From contig CAKOPN010000003.1 in NCBI GenBank assembly GCA_934100165.1, positions 140,805 through 204,804 of the forward strand: 64,000 bases of DNA, read 5' to 3'. Shown piece by piece: positions 16,201 to 25,293 of the stretch. The stretch comes from an uncultured Bacilli bacterium. Lineage in GTDB: Bacteria; Bacillota_I; Bacilli_A; RF39; UBA660. How positions within the stretch are numbered: position 1 is the stretch's first letter; each line of letters starts with the position of its first letter. Under the pieces are notes generated by a model. That model was not told where the DNA came from, searched no databases, and saw only the letters and a program-made list of their open reading frames with translations. The position numbers and the translations under genes were made by a program.

Positions 16201-16990
16201 AGTAATAGGAATAAGTTTTACTAATTCAAATAGAGTATATTATTTTTCACCAAATGATATTATAGTTGAAAAAAAAGATAAAGTAATTGTTGAAACTGAA
16301 AGAGGCATGCAAATCGGTACAGTTGTTACAGAACTTATAAATCTTGATAAGGAAAAAGTGGTTTTACCAATTAAAACAGTTTTACGAAAAGCAACAGAAG
16401 AAGATTTAAAAAAGCAGGAAGAAAACGATAAACTAAGTCTAATAGCTTTAGACAATGCAAAAAAAATAGCAAAAAAATTAAATTTAGAAATGAATTTTAC
16501 AAGTTGCAGTTTTACATTGGACAAAAATCAACTAATATTTAATTTTACTGCAGATGATAGAATTGATTTTAGAGAGTTAGCTAAAAAATTAGCGGGAATA
16601 TATAAAACAAGAATTGAATTAAGACAAATTGGAGTAAGGGATAAGGCAAAAGAAATTGGTGGGTTAGGTCCATGTGGTCGTTTTTTGTGTTGTAATACAT
16701 TTTTAAATGATTTTAATAGTGTTTCAATAAATATGGCTAAGAATCAGTATTTATCTTTAAGCCCATCAAAAATAAATGGTATATGCGGAAGGTTGTTATG
16801 TTGCCTTAAATATGAAGATGATACATATACAGAAATGAAAAAAAATTTCCCACCAATAGGAACTAAAATAAAAAATAAAAATATTGAAGGTAAAGTAATA
16901 TCTCATAACTTACTAAAAAATACTTTTACTATAGAAAAAGCGGATAAAACTCAAGAAGAAGTAGAAAATAATTATGAAAACAACAAATGA
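16193..16990 (+). CDS. ricT: RicT/YaaT (PSP1 domain) RNA-maturation regulator
   Basis: RicT is part of the Ric complex (RicA, RicF, RicT) that holds iron-sulphur clusters and directs RNase Y in Bacillus; it also affects sporulation and competence. The 265-residue protein shows the PSP1 domain with GGLGPCGRFLCCNTFL and NGICGRLLCCLKYE, the conserved cysteine motifs. It overlaps holB upstream by 8 bp and the methyltransferase downstream by 17 bp. The replication regulator yabA, which follows in Bacillus, is not present at this locus. Family call secure. Confidence 0.92.
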   Translation: MYEVIGISFTNSNRVYYFSPNDIIVEKKDKVIVETERGMQIGTVVTELINLDKEKVVLPIKTVLRKATEEDLKKQEENDKLSLIALDNAKKIAKKLNLEMNFTSCSFTLDKNQLIFNFTADDRIDFRELAKKLAGIYKTRIELRQIGVRDKAKEIGGLGPCGRFLCCNTFLNDFNSVSINMAKNQYLSLSPSKINGICGRLLCCLKYEDDTYTEMKKNFPPIGTKIKNKNIEGKVISHNLLKNTFTIEKADKTQEEVENNYENNK

Positions 16991-17699
16991 TTTATTAAAT
17001 TATAAAAATTTAAAAATAGTTCAAGATGATGATTTTTTTAGATTTTCTTTAGACTCTGTATTATTACCGAATTTTGCTACAATTACTAAAAAAACAAAAA
17101 AAATATTAGATTTAGGTACTGGAAATGCTCCTATTCCTATGATATTATCTACAAGAGTAAATGATGACACAGAATTGTATGGTATTGAACTTCAAGAGAA
17201 AATTTTTAGCCTTGCCATAGAATCCTTACAAATTAACAATTTAAGTAAAAGAATTAAACTGATAAATGATGATATGAAAAATTTGCATAATTATTTTGCT
17301 ATAAATTCATTTGATTTAATATTGTCTAATCCACCATATTTTAAACTTTTTGAAAATTCAACAACAAATGATATAATTGAAAAAACCATAGCAAGACACG
17401 AAAAAGCTATTACGTTAAATCAAATTGTTGAAATTGCTAAGTTATACTTAAAAAATGGTGGAACTTTTGCAATGGTTCATCGAACAGATAGAATGATAGA
17501 GATACTAGAAATACTTAAAAAGAATAAACTTGAACCAAAGAAATTACAATTGATATATCCAAAAGAAAATTCAGAATCCAATTTAATGCTTATTGAAGCG
17601 AGAAAAAATGGCAATCCTGGTTTAAAAGTTTTAGCACCAATTATAACGCATTACAATAATGGAGAGTATACAGATCAAATAAAAAAATACTTTGAATAA
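16974..17699 (+). CDS. trmN6: tRNA1(Val) adenine-N6 methyltransferase family protein (TrmN6/YabB-like)
   Basis: This 241-residue class I SAM-dependent methyltransferase has motif I LDLGTGNAPIPMIL and the catalytic N6-adenine motif SNPPYF. The N-terminal DDFFRFSLDSVLLPNFA is characteristic of the TrmN6/YabB group, which methylates A37 of tRNA1-Val in Escherichia coli. In Bacillus yabB lies just after yaaT-yabA. It overlaps ricT by 17 bp. The substrate in this organism is inferred from the family. Confidence 0.85.
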   Translation: MKTTNDLLNYKNLKIVQDDDFFRFSLDSVLLPNFATITKKTKKILDLGTGNAPIPMILSTRVNDDTELYGIELQEKIFSLAIESLQINNLSKRIKLINDDMKNLHNYFAINSFDLILSNPPYFKLFENSTTNDIIEKTIARHEKAITLNQIVEIAKLYLKNGGTFAMVHRTDRMIEILEILKKNKLEPKKLQLIYPKENSESNLMLIEARKNGNPGLKVLAPIITHYNNGEYTDQIKKYFE

Positions 17700-17734
17700 T
17701 AAATAATAAGAATTAATATAACAGGAGAATTGAA

Positions 17735-18298
17735 ATGAAACTTATTGTAGGATTAGGTAATCCAGGGAAAGAATATGAAAAAACTAGACATAATATAGGA
17801 TTTATTTTTATTGATGCATTGGCCAAAAAGTTAAATATTTCTATAGATAAAGAAAAATTTAACGGTTTATATACAACAACAATAATAAATGGAGAAAAAG
17901 TTGTTTTATTAAAGCCCCTTTCATATATGAATCTATCAGGAGAAGTTGTTATAAGATTCAAGGAATTTTATAAAATAGATATAAAAGATATACTAGTAAT
18001 TAGCGATGATTTAGACATGGAATTTGGTAAAATAAGATTAAGACAAAATGGTTCTAGTGGCGGCCATAATGGTTTAAAAAACATAGAGTTGCATCTACAT
18101 AGTTCAGAGTATAAAAGATTAAAAATAGGAATATCAAATAACAAAATGATTGATACCAAAGACTATGTTCTTGGTAAATTTTCTGAACAAGAAATAGAGA
18201 TTATAGAAAATTTAAAATCAAAAGTAACAAGTTTATTACTTGATTTTATAAACGAAGTAGAATTTACAGACCTTATGTCTAAATATAATGGGAAATAA
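17735..18298 (+). CDS. pth: Peptidyl-tRNA hydrolase
   Basis: Pth recycles peptidyl-tRNAs released from stalled ribosomes. The 187-residue protein has the full signature: KLIVGLGNPGKEYEKTRHNIGF with the catalytic His near residue 20, KPLSYMNLSG, SDDLDMEFGKIRLR, and SSGGHNGLKNI. AACAGGAG precedes the ATG. It is followed directly by mfd, as in Bacillus (pth-mfd). Length and motifs are standard. Confidence 0.96.
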   Translation: MKLIVGLGNPGKEYEKTRHNIGFIFIDALAKKLNISIDKEKFNGLYTTTIINGEKVVLLKPLSYMNLSGEVVIRFKEFYKIDIKDILVISDDLDMEFGKIRLRQNGSSGGHNGLKNIELHLHSSEYKRLKIGISNNKMIDTKDYVLGKFSEQEIEIIENLKSKVTSLLLDFINEVEFTDLMSKYNGK

Positions 18299-18308
18299 TG
18301 GTGATACA

Positions 18309-21300
18309 ATGAATCTACTAACAGATTTAGCAAAAATTCATTTAGAAGAAAAAAATGGATTCATCGGTTTAAATGATGAGTTCTTTTCGCTTTGTATAAA
18401 AAAAATATTTGATGAGAACAACCAAGATATACTCATAGTAACTCCAACACTTTTTGAGGCAAATATTATAAGTAATTATTTATCAGTTTATTTAGAGAAC
18501 AATTATCTTTTTCCAATGGATGATTTTTTAACAAGTGAATCAATAGCAATTAGTCCAGACCTAAAAATAACTAGATTAGAAACTTTAAATAAAACATTAA
18601 ATAAGAATAAAAAGATAGTTGTCACTCACTTAAATGGTTATTTGCGCTATTTGCCAGAAAAAGAATTATATGAGAAAGCAATAGTTAGAATTAAGAAAGG
18701 TGACGAATATTTACGTGAAAAGTTAATTAAAGATTTAAATCGTTTGGGATATTCACGAGAAACTTTAGTTACAAAAACGGGTGAAATAGGTGTAAGAGGA
18801 TACATTGTTGATATATTTCCAATTGAATATAATCATCCAATACGTATAGAATTCTTTGATGATGAAATAGAATCTATAAGAATATTTGATGAAGATACAC
18901 AAAAAACCATTGAAGAAATTCAAAACTGTACTATTATGCCAAATACAGAATTCCTATTACCAGTAGAAAATGAAGAGATAAATAATCAGAAATATTTGAA
19001 AATATTATCAGATGGTAAAGTTAATTCAATATATGATTATTTAAACAATCCAATAACAGTATTTAAAAACTACCAGCAAATAGAGTCATCATATAAATTA
19101 TTGCTAGAGCAAATGTTTGAGTACAAAAATGATAAAGATGTAGATTTCAGTTCTGACTATATGTTTAATTTATATGACATTAAATATGAGAAAGTGGTTT
19201 ATTATAACACTATTGATAACATAATAGATGGAATACCTAAAAAGAATATTACAGATTTTAATGTAAAAGACGTCGGGAAATTTAATGAAAATATTGAGTC
19301 TATCAACAAATATATAGATGAGCAAATATATTTAAATAACACAATAATCATTGCATTGAAAGATTATCAAATAAGAAGTTTTGTAAAGTTTCTAGAACAC
19401 AGTTATGTACTAACAACATATGCTAGCATATTAGAAAATAACGTAAATATAATTGACTTACCTCTTGAAAAGGGTTTTATATACAAAAATTATATATTAT
19501 TAACAGAAAATGAATTGTTCTCAAAACATACAAACAAGGTAAAATATAAAACAAACTTTAAGTATTCAACAAAAATAAAGAATATTAACAATTTAGAAAT
19601 AGGCGATTATATAGTTCACAGTCTTCATGGAATTGGAATTTATAATGGAATTAAAACACTAAAACAGAATGACTTATTGAAAGATTATATTGAAATACTA
19701 TACCAAGGAAAAGATAAACTATATATTCCAGTGGAAAAAATAGATTTAATAAGTAAATATACAGGTAAAGAAGGAACAGTTCCTAAAATTAACAAACTTG
19801 GTGGAACTGAATGGACAAAGACAAAACTACGTGTAAGGCAAAAAGTAAAAGATATTGCTGATAAACTTATAAAATTATATGCCAAAAGAGAAATGCAAAA
19901 AGGTTTTCAATTTAGCAAAGATGATGAGCTTCAACTATTATTTGAAAATGAATTTCAATATACCCCAACTAAAGATCAACTGTACGTTACAAAGCAAATT
20001 AAAGATGATATGGAATCATCAACTCCAATGGATAGACTCTTATGTGGTGATGTAGGTTATGGTAAGACAGAAGTTGCTTTTAGAGCTATTTTTAAAGCTG
20101 TAAATGATGGAAAGCAAGTATTATATTTGTGCCCAACTACAATTTTATCCAGTCAACAGTATGAAAATGCTATACAAAGATTTAAAAATTTCCCAGTAAA
20201 TATAGCACTTTTAAATAGATTTACAACTCCAAAAGAGACTAAACACATTATAGAAGGTCTTAAAGATAAAAGCATAGATGTAGTTTTTGGTACTCGTAGA
20301 CTCTTAAGTAGTGATATTCAACCTAAAGATTTGGGACTCCTAATAATAGATGAAGAACAACGTTTTGGAGTAGTTCATAAAGAAAAAATTAAAGAATACA
20401 AAGAAAATGTTGATGTTTTAACACTTACAGCAACCCCTATACCAAGAACTTTACAAATGTCTATGACTGGATTGAGGAGTCTTTCTATTATTGAAACTCC
20501 ACCAGTTGATAGATATCCTGTGCAAACTTATGTTTTGGAGGAAAATAATCATATTATTAAAGATGCTATATACAAAGAATTATCAAGAAATGGTCAGATT
20601 TTTATTTTGTACAATAGAGTTGAAACAATAGAAAACAAAAAGGCAGAACTTGAGAAGCTCGTGCCAGAGGCAAAGATAATAGATGCTCATGGTCAGATGA
20701 ATAAATCAGAACTCGAAAACAGAATGATAGACTTTATAGATCATAAGTATGATATTATGTTGTGTACAACAATAATAGAAACGGGTATAGATATTCCAAA
20801 TGTAAATACTCTTATAATATATAATGCTGATAGATTTGGCTTGAGTCAGCTATATCAAATTAGAGGGCGCGTTGGTAGAAGCAATAAGATCGCATATGCA
20901 TACTTAATGTATGAACCACATAAAATGTTAAATGATACAGCTATTAAACGTCTTAATGTTATTAAAGAATTTACAGAGCTAGGTAGTGGATTTAAGATTG
21001 CAACTAGAGACTTGTCTATTAGAGGCGCAGGAGATATATTAGGCAGTGAACAAGCAGGATTTATTGATAACGTTGGAATAGAATTATATTTGAATATTTT
21101 AAATGAAGAAGTTGCCAAGTTAAAAGGTGAAAAAATAGAAGATAATTCTGAAGAACAAGATGAGAAACCACTACTTAATGTTGAAACACATATATCTGAC
21201 GATTATGTAGATGATAATGATTTGAAAATTGAAATACATAAAAAGATAAATGAAATTGATTCAAAAGAAAAATTGTTACAAGTAAAATCAGAATTAGAAG

Positions 21301-21611
21301 ATCGTTTTGGTAAAGTAAGTGAATCTGTTGAAATTTATATGTACGAAGAATGGTTTGAAAAACTAGCTAAAAAGCTTGAAATAGAAAAGGTAAATCAAAC
21401 TAAAAACTACATAGAACTAATATTCAGCGAAAATATGACAAATAAAATAGATGGAGAAAAATTGTTTGTAGATGCATTCAAAATTTCAAGAATGTTTAGA
21501 TTCGGTTTACGTGATAAGAGATTATCAATTATTTTAGATACAATAAAATTAGAAAAAAATTACATTTATTTAATAACAGAGCTACTTACAAAAATAGAAT
21601 TTAAAAAATAG
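18309..21611 (+). CDS. mfd: Transcription-repair coupling factor Mfd
   Basis: Mfd pushes or releases RNA polymerase stalled at lesions and recruits UvrA. The roughly 1100-residue protein has an N-terminal UvrB-like module, the RNA-polymerase-interacting domain (EIGDYIVHSLHGIGIY), a RecG-like translocase with Walker A CGDVGYGKTEVA, DEEQRFG, TATPIPRTLQMS and QIRGRVGRS, and a C-terminal TRCF domain. ATG at 18309 is preferred because of GGTGAT just upstream; an alternative ATG at 18288 would overlap the end of pth and lacks a Shine-Dalgarno. Complete and ordinary. Confidence 0.95.
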   Translation: MNLLTDLAKIHLEEKNGFIGLNDEFFSLCIKKIFDENNQDILIVTPTLFEANIISNYLSVYLENNYLFPMDDFLTSESIAISPDLKITRLETLNKTLNKNKKIVVTHLNGYLRYLPEKELYEKAIVRIKKGDEYLREKLIKDLNRLGYSRETLVTKTGEIGVRGYIVDIFPIEYNHPIRIEFFDDEIESIRIFDEDTQKTIEEIQNCTIMPNTEFLLPVENEEINNQKYLKILSDGKVNSIYDYLNNPITVFKNYQQIESSYKLLLEQMFEYKNDKDVDFSSDYMFNLYDIKYEKVVYYNTIDNIIDGIPKKNITDFNVKDVGKFNENIESINKYIDEQIYLNNTIIIALKDYQIRSFVKFLEHSYVLTTYASILENNVNIIDLPLEKGFIYKNYILLTENELFSKHTNKVKYKTNFKYSTKIKNINNLEIGDYIVHSLHGIGIYNGIKTLKQNDLLKDYIEILYQGKDKLYIPVEKIDLISKYTGKEGTVPKINKLGGTEWTKTKLRVRQKVKDIADKLIKLYAKREMQKGFQFSKDDELQLLFENEFQYTPTKDQLYVTKQIKDDMESSTPMDRLLCGDVGYGKTEVAFRAIFKAVNDGKQVLYLCPTTILSSQQYENAIQRFKNFPVNIALLNRFTTPKETKHIIEGLKDKSIDVVFGTRRLLSSDIQPKDLGLLIIDEEQRFGVVHKEKIKEYKENVDVLTLTATPIPRTLQMSMTGLRSLSIIETPPVDRYPVQTYVLEENNHIIKDAIYKELSRNGQIFILYNRVETIENKKAELEKLVPEAKIIDAHGQMNKSELENRMIDFIDHKYDIMLCTTIIETGIDIPNVNTLIIYNADRFGLSQLYQIRGRVGRSNKIAYAYLMYEPHKMLNDTAIKRLNVIKEFTELGSGFKIATRDLSIRGAGDILGSEQAGFIDNVGIELYLNILNEEVAKLKGEKIEDNSEEQDEKPLLNVETHISDDYVDDNDLKIEIHKKINEIDSKEKLLQVKSELEDRFGKVSESVEIYMYEEWFEKLAKKLEIEKVNQTKNYIELIFSENMTNKIDGEKLFVDAFKISRMFRFGLRDKRLSIILDTIKLEKNYIYLITELLTKIEFKK

Positions 21612-21678
21612 ATTTCTTGACTAGAACTTTTATATTTGTTAATATCATATTATGTAATGATAGAAAAAGGTGTTTATA

Positions 21679-22305
21679 ATGGAAATGGATATAAATAAGA
21701 TGTTTCAAGATAAAAACAAGGAAATATTTAGAAACAGTTTGACTCTTGAAATGGAAAGAAACCTTGAAGCATTAAAACATACCACGGATAATTTAGTGGC
21801 TCTTGAAATAAATAAGCTTATGATGTTTTTCTCAAAATATTTTGAGGAAGTAAATATTGAATATAAGAAAGAGGAGCTTCTTGGAATACTATACAAAGAA
21901 AAAATTAAATTAAATAATATTGTAAATGCCAAAATTGAAGATAAAAAGATTAGAATAAAAGAAAACTTTTTGAGCAAGGAAATTAATGATAATGAAATAA
22001 AAGAAGAATACTTAGATTCTTATGCTGAAGAACTTCAAAAAGAAACAGAAAGACTAAATAGTGAATTGGATTTAGCATTGAAAAAAGAAATATGTACAAA
22101 TTTTTCAAGTGAAATATTAAAAAAGTATAAAATGACGGATATCAACCAAATTGAAAGAATTAACAGCAGAATAAACATCTTGTTTAGAGATACAATAATT
22201 AGAAGAATTAAGGAAGAATCAGAGTTCAGAGATGAATCTTTAAAAAATATGTCTTCTGAATCATATAATAAATATGTGGATCTAAATAGTAAAACTCTCC
22301 AATAA
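21679..22305 (+). CDS. Uncharacterised helical protein
   Basis: This 208-residue protein is not recognised. It has no signal peptide or membrane segment and is very rich in Lys and Glu, with long predicted helices (for example residues 10-60 and 100-135) that would suit a coiled coil. The ATG at 21679 (MEMDINKMFQD) follows AAAGG. It stands alone between mfd and spoVT and ends at a clear intrinsic terminator (22305-22330). Bacillus has yabK or spoVT directly after mfd. A structural or sporulation-linked role is possible from position, but nothing in the sequence proves it. Confidence 0.75.
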   Translation: MEMDINKMFQDKNKEIFRNSLTLEMERNLEALKHTTDNLVALEINKLMMFFSKYFEEVNIEYKKEELLGILYKEKIKLNNIVNAKIEDKKIRIKENFLSKEINDNEIKEEYLDSYAEELQKETERLNSELDLALKKEICTNFSSEILKKYKMTDINQIERINSRINILFRDTIIRRIKEESEFRDESLKNMSSESYNKYVDLNSKTLQ

Positions 22306-22330
22306 CTCACTAATTTACTAGTGAGTTTTT
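22305..22330 (+). terminator. Intrinsic terminator after the helical protein gene
   Basis: ACTCACTA (22305-22312), a six-base loop, TAGTGAGT (22319-22326) and TTTT. The stem is perfect and begins at the stop codon. Confidence 0.85.
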
Positions 22331-22453
22331 ATTTTGGTAAAAATTACCAAAGGAAAACACCACATAAAAAGCTTATAATTTACTTATAAGTTAATTTATG
22401 TATAAAAACGAAATATTAGTAAAAGATAATTGTATAGTGGATTGGAGGACAAA

Positions 22454-22981
22454 ATGGAAACAACTGGAGTAGTAAGAAGAATTGATGAACTTGGTAGAAT
22501 AGTAATACCTAAGGAGATAAGAAGAACTCTAGGAATTAAAGATGGTTCCTCACTTGAAATATATGTTGATAAAGATGTTGTAGCATTAAAAAAACATTCA
22601 ACCATGAGTAATTTAGTTGAATTAGCTAGTATTTATACGGAATCTGTATATGCTACGCTTAAAAGAGAACTATTTATAACTGACTGCGACAATATAATAT
22701 CTTGCCCCAATACAAGAAAAAAAGAATTTTTAAATAAGCAAATAAGTAAATATTTAGATGAGTGCATTAAGGAAAGAAAAGAAGTTATTGAAGAAGATAT
22801 AAAAAAACTATCAATAACAGAAGAAAAAAGTCTTTCATGTAGTTATATGATTTGCCCAATAAGTGCTAATGGCGATATAATTGGTCTTGTAATTTTAACA
22901 AGTGAAACAAAAATTAAAGATTCAGAACGAAACATTGCTATAATAGCTTCGCAATTTTTAGGAAAAAATATTGAAGAATAG
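22454..22981 (+). CDS. spoVT: Stage V sporulation protein T (AbrB-family regulator)
   Basis: SpoVT is a forespore regulator of sigma-G genes. The 175-residue protein has an N-terminal AbrB-type swapped-hairpin DNA-binding domain (GVVRRIDELGRIVIPKEIRRTLGI) and a C-terminal GAF-like domain (CPISANGDIIGLVIL), the SpoVT layout rather than the short AbrB. ATG at 22454 is chosen for its TTGGAGGAC Shine-Dalgarno. It follows mfd after one intervening gene, as in Bacillus. The promoter of the next operon overlaps its 3' end. Confidence 0.9.
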   Translation: METTGVVRRIDELGRIVIPKEIRRTLGIKDGSSLEIYVDKDVVALKKHSTMSNLVELASIYTESVYATLKRELFITDCDNIISCPNTRKKEFLNKQISKYLDECIKERKEVIEEDIKKLSITEEKSLSCSYMICPISANGDIIGLVILTSETKIKDSERNIAIIASQFLGKNIEE

Positions 22982-22999
22982 AAACTCATATGTTATAAT
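22971..22999 (+). promoter_or_regulatory. Promoter of the T-box dut-metG operon
   Basis: TTGAAG (22971-22976), 17 bp, TATAAT (22994-22999) with extended -10 TG at 22991-22992. The -35 lies inside the last codons of spoVT. Confidence 0.75.
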
Positions 23000-23005
23000 T
23001 GCTCT

Positions 23006-23223
23006 ATATTTAAATGTGATGAAGGAAAAGAGAGAAAACATCCTCTATCAAAGAGAGTCTTATTAGGTGAGAGAAGATATAGAGAGTTTTTGAAGATGGT
23101 TTCTAGAACTAATTAGTATTTTACTAATTCGCTTGTAGCGTTATCAAAGAGAGTGCATAAATTATTTTATGAATTAAGGTGGTACCACGGTTAAGTTCGT
23201 CCTTTGTTGGATGAACTTTTTTT
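23006..23223 (+). promoter_or_regulatory. T-box riboswitch, probably methionine-specific
   Basis: The T-box sequence AAGGTGGTACCACGG lies at 23176-23190, followed by a terminator hairpin AAGTTCGTCC / GGATGAACTT (23193-23218) and a run of T. Stem I begins with GTGATGAAGGAAAAGAG, and its 3' side contains GAAGATGGTTTC, with a candidate specifier codon ATG (Met) at 23096-23098. Uncharged tRNA-Met would pair with the specifier and the TGG bulge and stabilise the antiterminator. The downstream metG agrees with the specifier. Class is certain; specificity is inferred from the codon and the gene. Confidence 0.92.
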
Positions 23224-23241
23224 ATATTAGGAGGTGTAAAT

Positions 23242-23733
23242 ATGGGAAGACATTTTGAAAAAATAAGCTTTGAACAGTTTAAAAAGGATGTAAGTGATGA
23301 CAAAAAATTATATGAAGAATATATGTTGCCAAGACGTGCAACAAAACATAGTGCTGGTTATGACTTTTTTTCACTATTTGATTTTACTTTAAAAAAAGGA
23401 GAGAAAATAACACTTCCAACTGGAGTTAAAGTAGTAATGGAAGATGATGAGATGCTTATGATTGTTGTTAGAAGCAGCATGGGGTTTAAATACAACGTTC
23501 GAATGTGCAATCAAGTAGGAATCTTAGAAAATGATTATTATAATAATCCAAAAAATGAAGGACACACATTTATTAAAATACAAAATGAAGGCGATAAAGA
23601 CTTTATTGTAAAAAAAGGAGAGGCAATAGGGCAGGGAATATTCGTACGATTCCTAACCGTTGATAACGAGGAAGAAATATTAAATGAAAGGGTTGGTGGA
23701 ATAGGTTCCACTAATAAAAATAGAGGTGAATAA
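23242..23733 (+). CDS. dut: dUTP diphosphatase (trimeric dUTPase family)
   Basis: dUTPase hydrolyses dUTP to dUMP and pyrophosphate, keeping uracil out of DNA. In 163 residues the five family motifs can be followed: AGYDFF (motif 1), RSSMGF (2), GILENDYYNN (3, with the catalytic Asp and Tyr), an IGQGIF segment (4) and RVGGIGSTN (5, P-loop-like). GGAGGTG precedes the ATG. It is the first gene after a methionine T-box and ends 2 bp before metG, so it is probably made under methionyl-tRNA control. The N-terminal 35 residues extend beyond the minimal enzyme. Confidence 0.87.
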   Translation: MGRHFEKISFEQFKKDVSDDKKLYEEYMLPRRATKHSAGYDFFSLFDFTLKKGEKITLPTGVKVVMEDDEMLMIVVRSSMGFKYNVRMCNQVGILENDYYNNPKNEGHTFIKIQNEGDKDFIVKKGEAIGQGIFVRFLTVDNEEEILNERVGGIGSTNKNRGE

Positions 23734-23734
23734 A

Positions 23735-25282
23735 ATGGAAAAATATTATATAAGTACTGCTATAGCATATACATCAAGTAAACCACATATTGGAAACACA
23801 TATGAAATAGTTTTAGCAGATGCAATAGCAAGACATAAGAGAAATAAAGGTTATGATGTATATTTTCAAACTGGAACAGATGAACATGGCGAGAAAATAG
23901 AACAAAAAGCAAAAGCAAATAATTTAGACCCACAAGAATATGTAGATAGAATATCTTCACAAGTAAAAAGCATTTGGGATGTTATGAACACAAGTTATGA
24001 TCGTTTTGTAAGAACAACAGATCCAAATCATGAAAAGGTTGTCCAAAAAATATTTAAAAAATTATACGATCAAGGAGACATTTATAAAGGAAAATATGAA
24101 GGACTATACTGTACACCATGTGAATCATTTTTCACAGAAAGTCAACTAGTAGATGGAAAGTGTCCAGACTGTGGTGGGGAAGTGCACAGTGCCAGTGAAG
24201 AAGCATATTTCTTTAAACTATCTAAATATCAAGATAGGCTAATAAAATACATTGAAGAGCACCCTGAATTTATCCAACCAGAGTCAAGAAAAAATGAAAT
24301 GATAAATAATTTCTTAAAACCAGGTCTTCAAGATTTATGTGTTTCAAGATCATCATTCACTTGGGGAATTCCAGTTGATTTTGATCCTAAACACGTTATT
24401 TATGTTTGGATAGATGCACTTACAAACTATATAACAAACATTGGATATGATCCAGATGGTTCAACTGAAGAGTTTGCTAAGTACTGGCCAGCAGATTTGC
24501 ACCTAATAGGAAAAGACATAATAAGATTTCATACAATTTACTGGCCAATTATTTTAATGGCATTAGATTTACCATTGCCAAAGCAAGTTTTTGGACATCC
24601 TTGGCTTTTATTTGGAAATGATAAAATGAGTAAATCAAAGGGAAATGTAATGTATGCGGATGATTTAGTAAATTACTTTTCAACTGATGCTATAAGATAC
24701 TATGTATTGCATGAAATACCTTTTGCAAATGATGGTTCTATTACATACGATTTAATTATTGAAAGAATTAACAGTGATCTAGCAAATGTTTTAGGAAATT
24801 TAGTAAATAGAACAATTTCAATGGCAAATAAGTATTTTGATGGAAAAGTATCTAATAAAAATGTAACTACAGAATTTGATAGTGACTTAATAACTCAAAT
24901 TAAAGAATTAGATGGTAAAGTAGACAATGATATGGATCATCTAGAAATTGGAAAAGCATTAGATAAGATTTTTGACTTGTTAAGAAGAAGCAACAAATAT
25001 ATAGATGAAACAACTCCATGGGCATTAGCAAAAGATGAAAACGAAAAAAATAAATTAGAAACAGTTATATATAATCTATTAGAGTCAATAAGAGTATCAG
25101 CAGTTGAATTAGAGCCATTTATGCCTGAAACAAGTGAAAATATTTTAAAACAATTAAATACTTCTAACAAGGCAACTACTTATCAAGGAGATAATTCATA
25201 TGCAACTACAACACCAGTTCCATTATTTCAAAGAATTGATAAAGTAAAAAAATTAGAAGAAATAGAAAATAGTCTTAAATAG
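23735..25282 (+). CDS. metG: Methionyl-tRNA synthetase, short form
   Basis: MetRS charges tRNA-Met. ATG at 23735 (MEKYYISTAIAYTSSKPHIGN) is preferred over the in-frame GTG at 23726 because AGAGGTG lies just before it. The catalytic domain has the HIGH-type PHIGN, four zinc-type cysteines (CTPCESF...CPDCGG) and KMSKSKG, followed by the helical anticodon domain. At 515 residues it lacks the C-terminal tRNA-binding dimerisation domain found in Bacillus MetS. It is controlled by the Met T-box upstream of dut. Confidence 0.96.
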   Translation: MEKYYISTAIAYTSSKPHIGNTYEIVLADAIARHKRNKGYDVYFQTGTDEHGEKIEQKAKANNLDPQEYVDRISSQVKSIWDVMNTSYDRFVRTTDPNHEKVVQKIFKKLYDQGDIYKGKYEGLYCTPCESFFTESQLVDGKCPDCGGEVHSASEEAYFFKLSKYQDRLIKYIEEHPEFIQPESRKNEMINNFLKPGLQDLCVSRSSFTWGIPVDFDPKHVIYVWIDALTNYITNIGYDPDGSTEEFAKYWPADLHLIGKDIIRFHTIYWPIILMALDLPLPKQVFGHPWLLFGNDKMSKSKGNVMYADDLVNYFSTDAIRYYVLHEIPFANDGSITYDLIIERINSDLANVLGNLVNRTISMANKYFDGKVSNKNVTTEFDSDLITQIKELDGKVDNDMDHLEIGKALDKIFDLLRRSNKYIDETTPWALAKDENEKNKLETVIYNLLESIRVSAVELEPFMPETSENILKQLNTSNKATTYQGDNSYATTTPVPLFQRIDKVKKLEEIENSLK

Positions 25283-25293
25283 GAGAAAATAAG

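Noticed and set aside
20188..20201. Extra Noc-type site in mfd (ATTTCCCAGTAAAT)
   Set aside because: Symmetry is broken at two positions, and single degenerate hits are expected by chance in AT-rich DNA.
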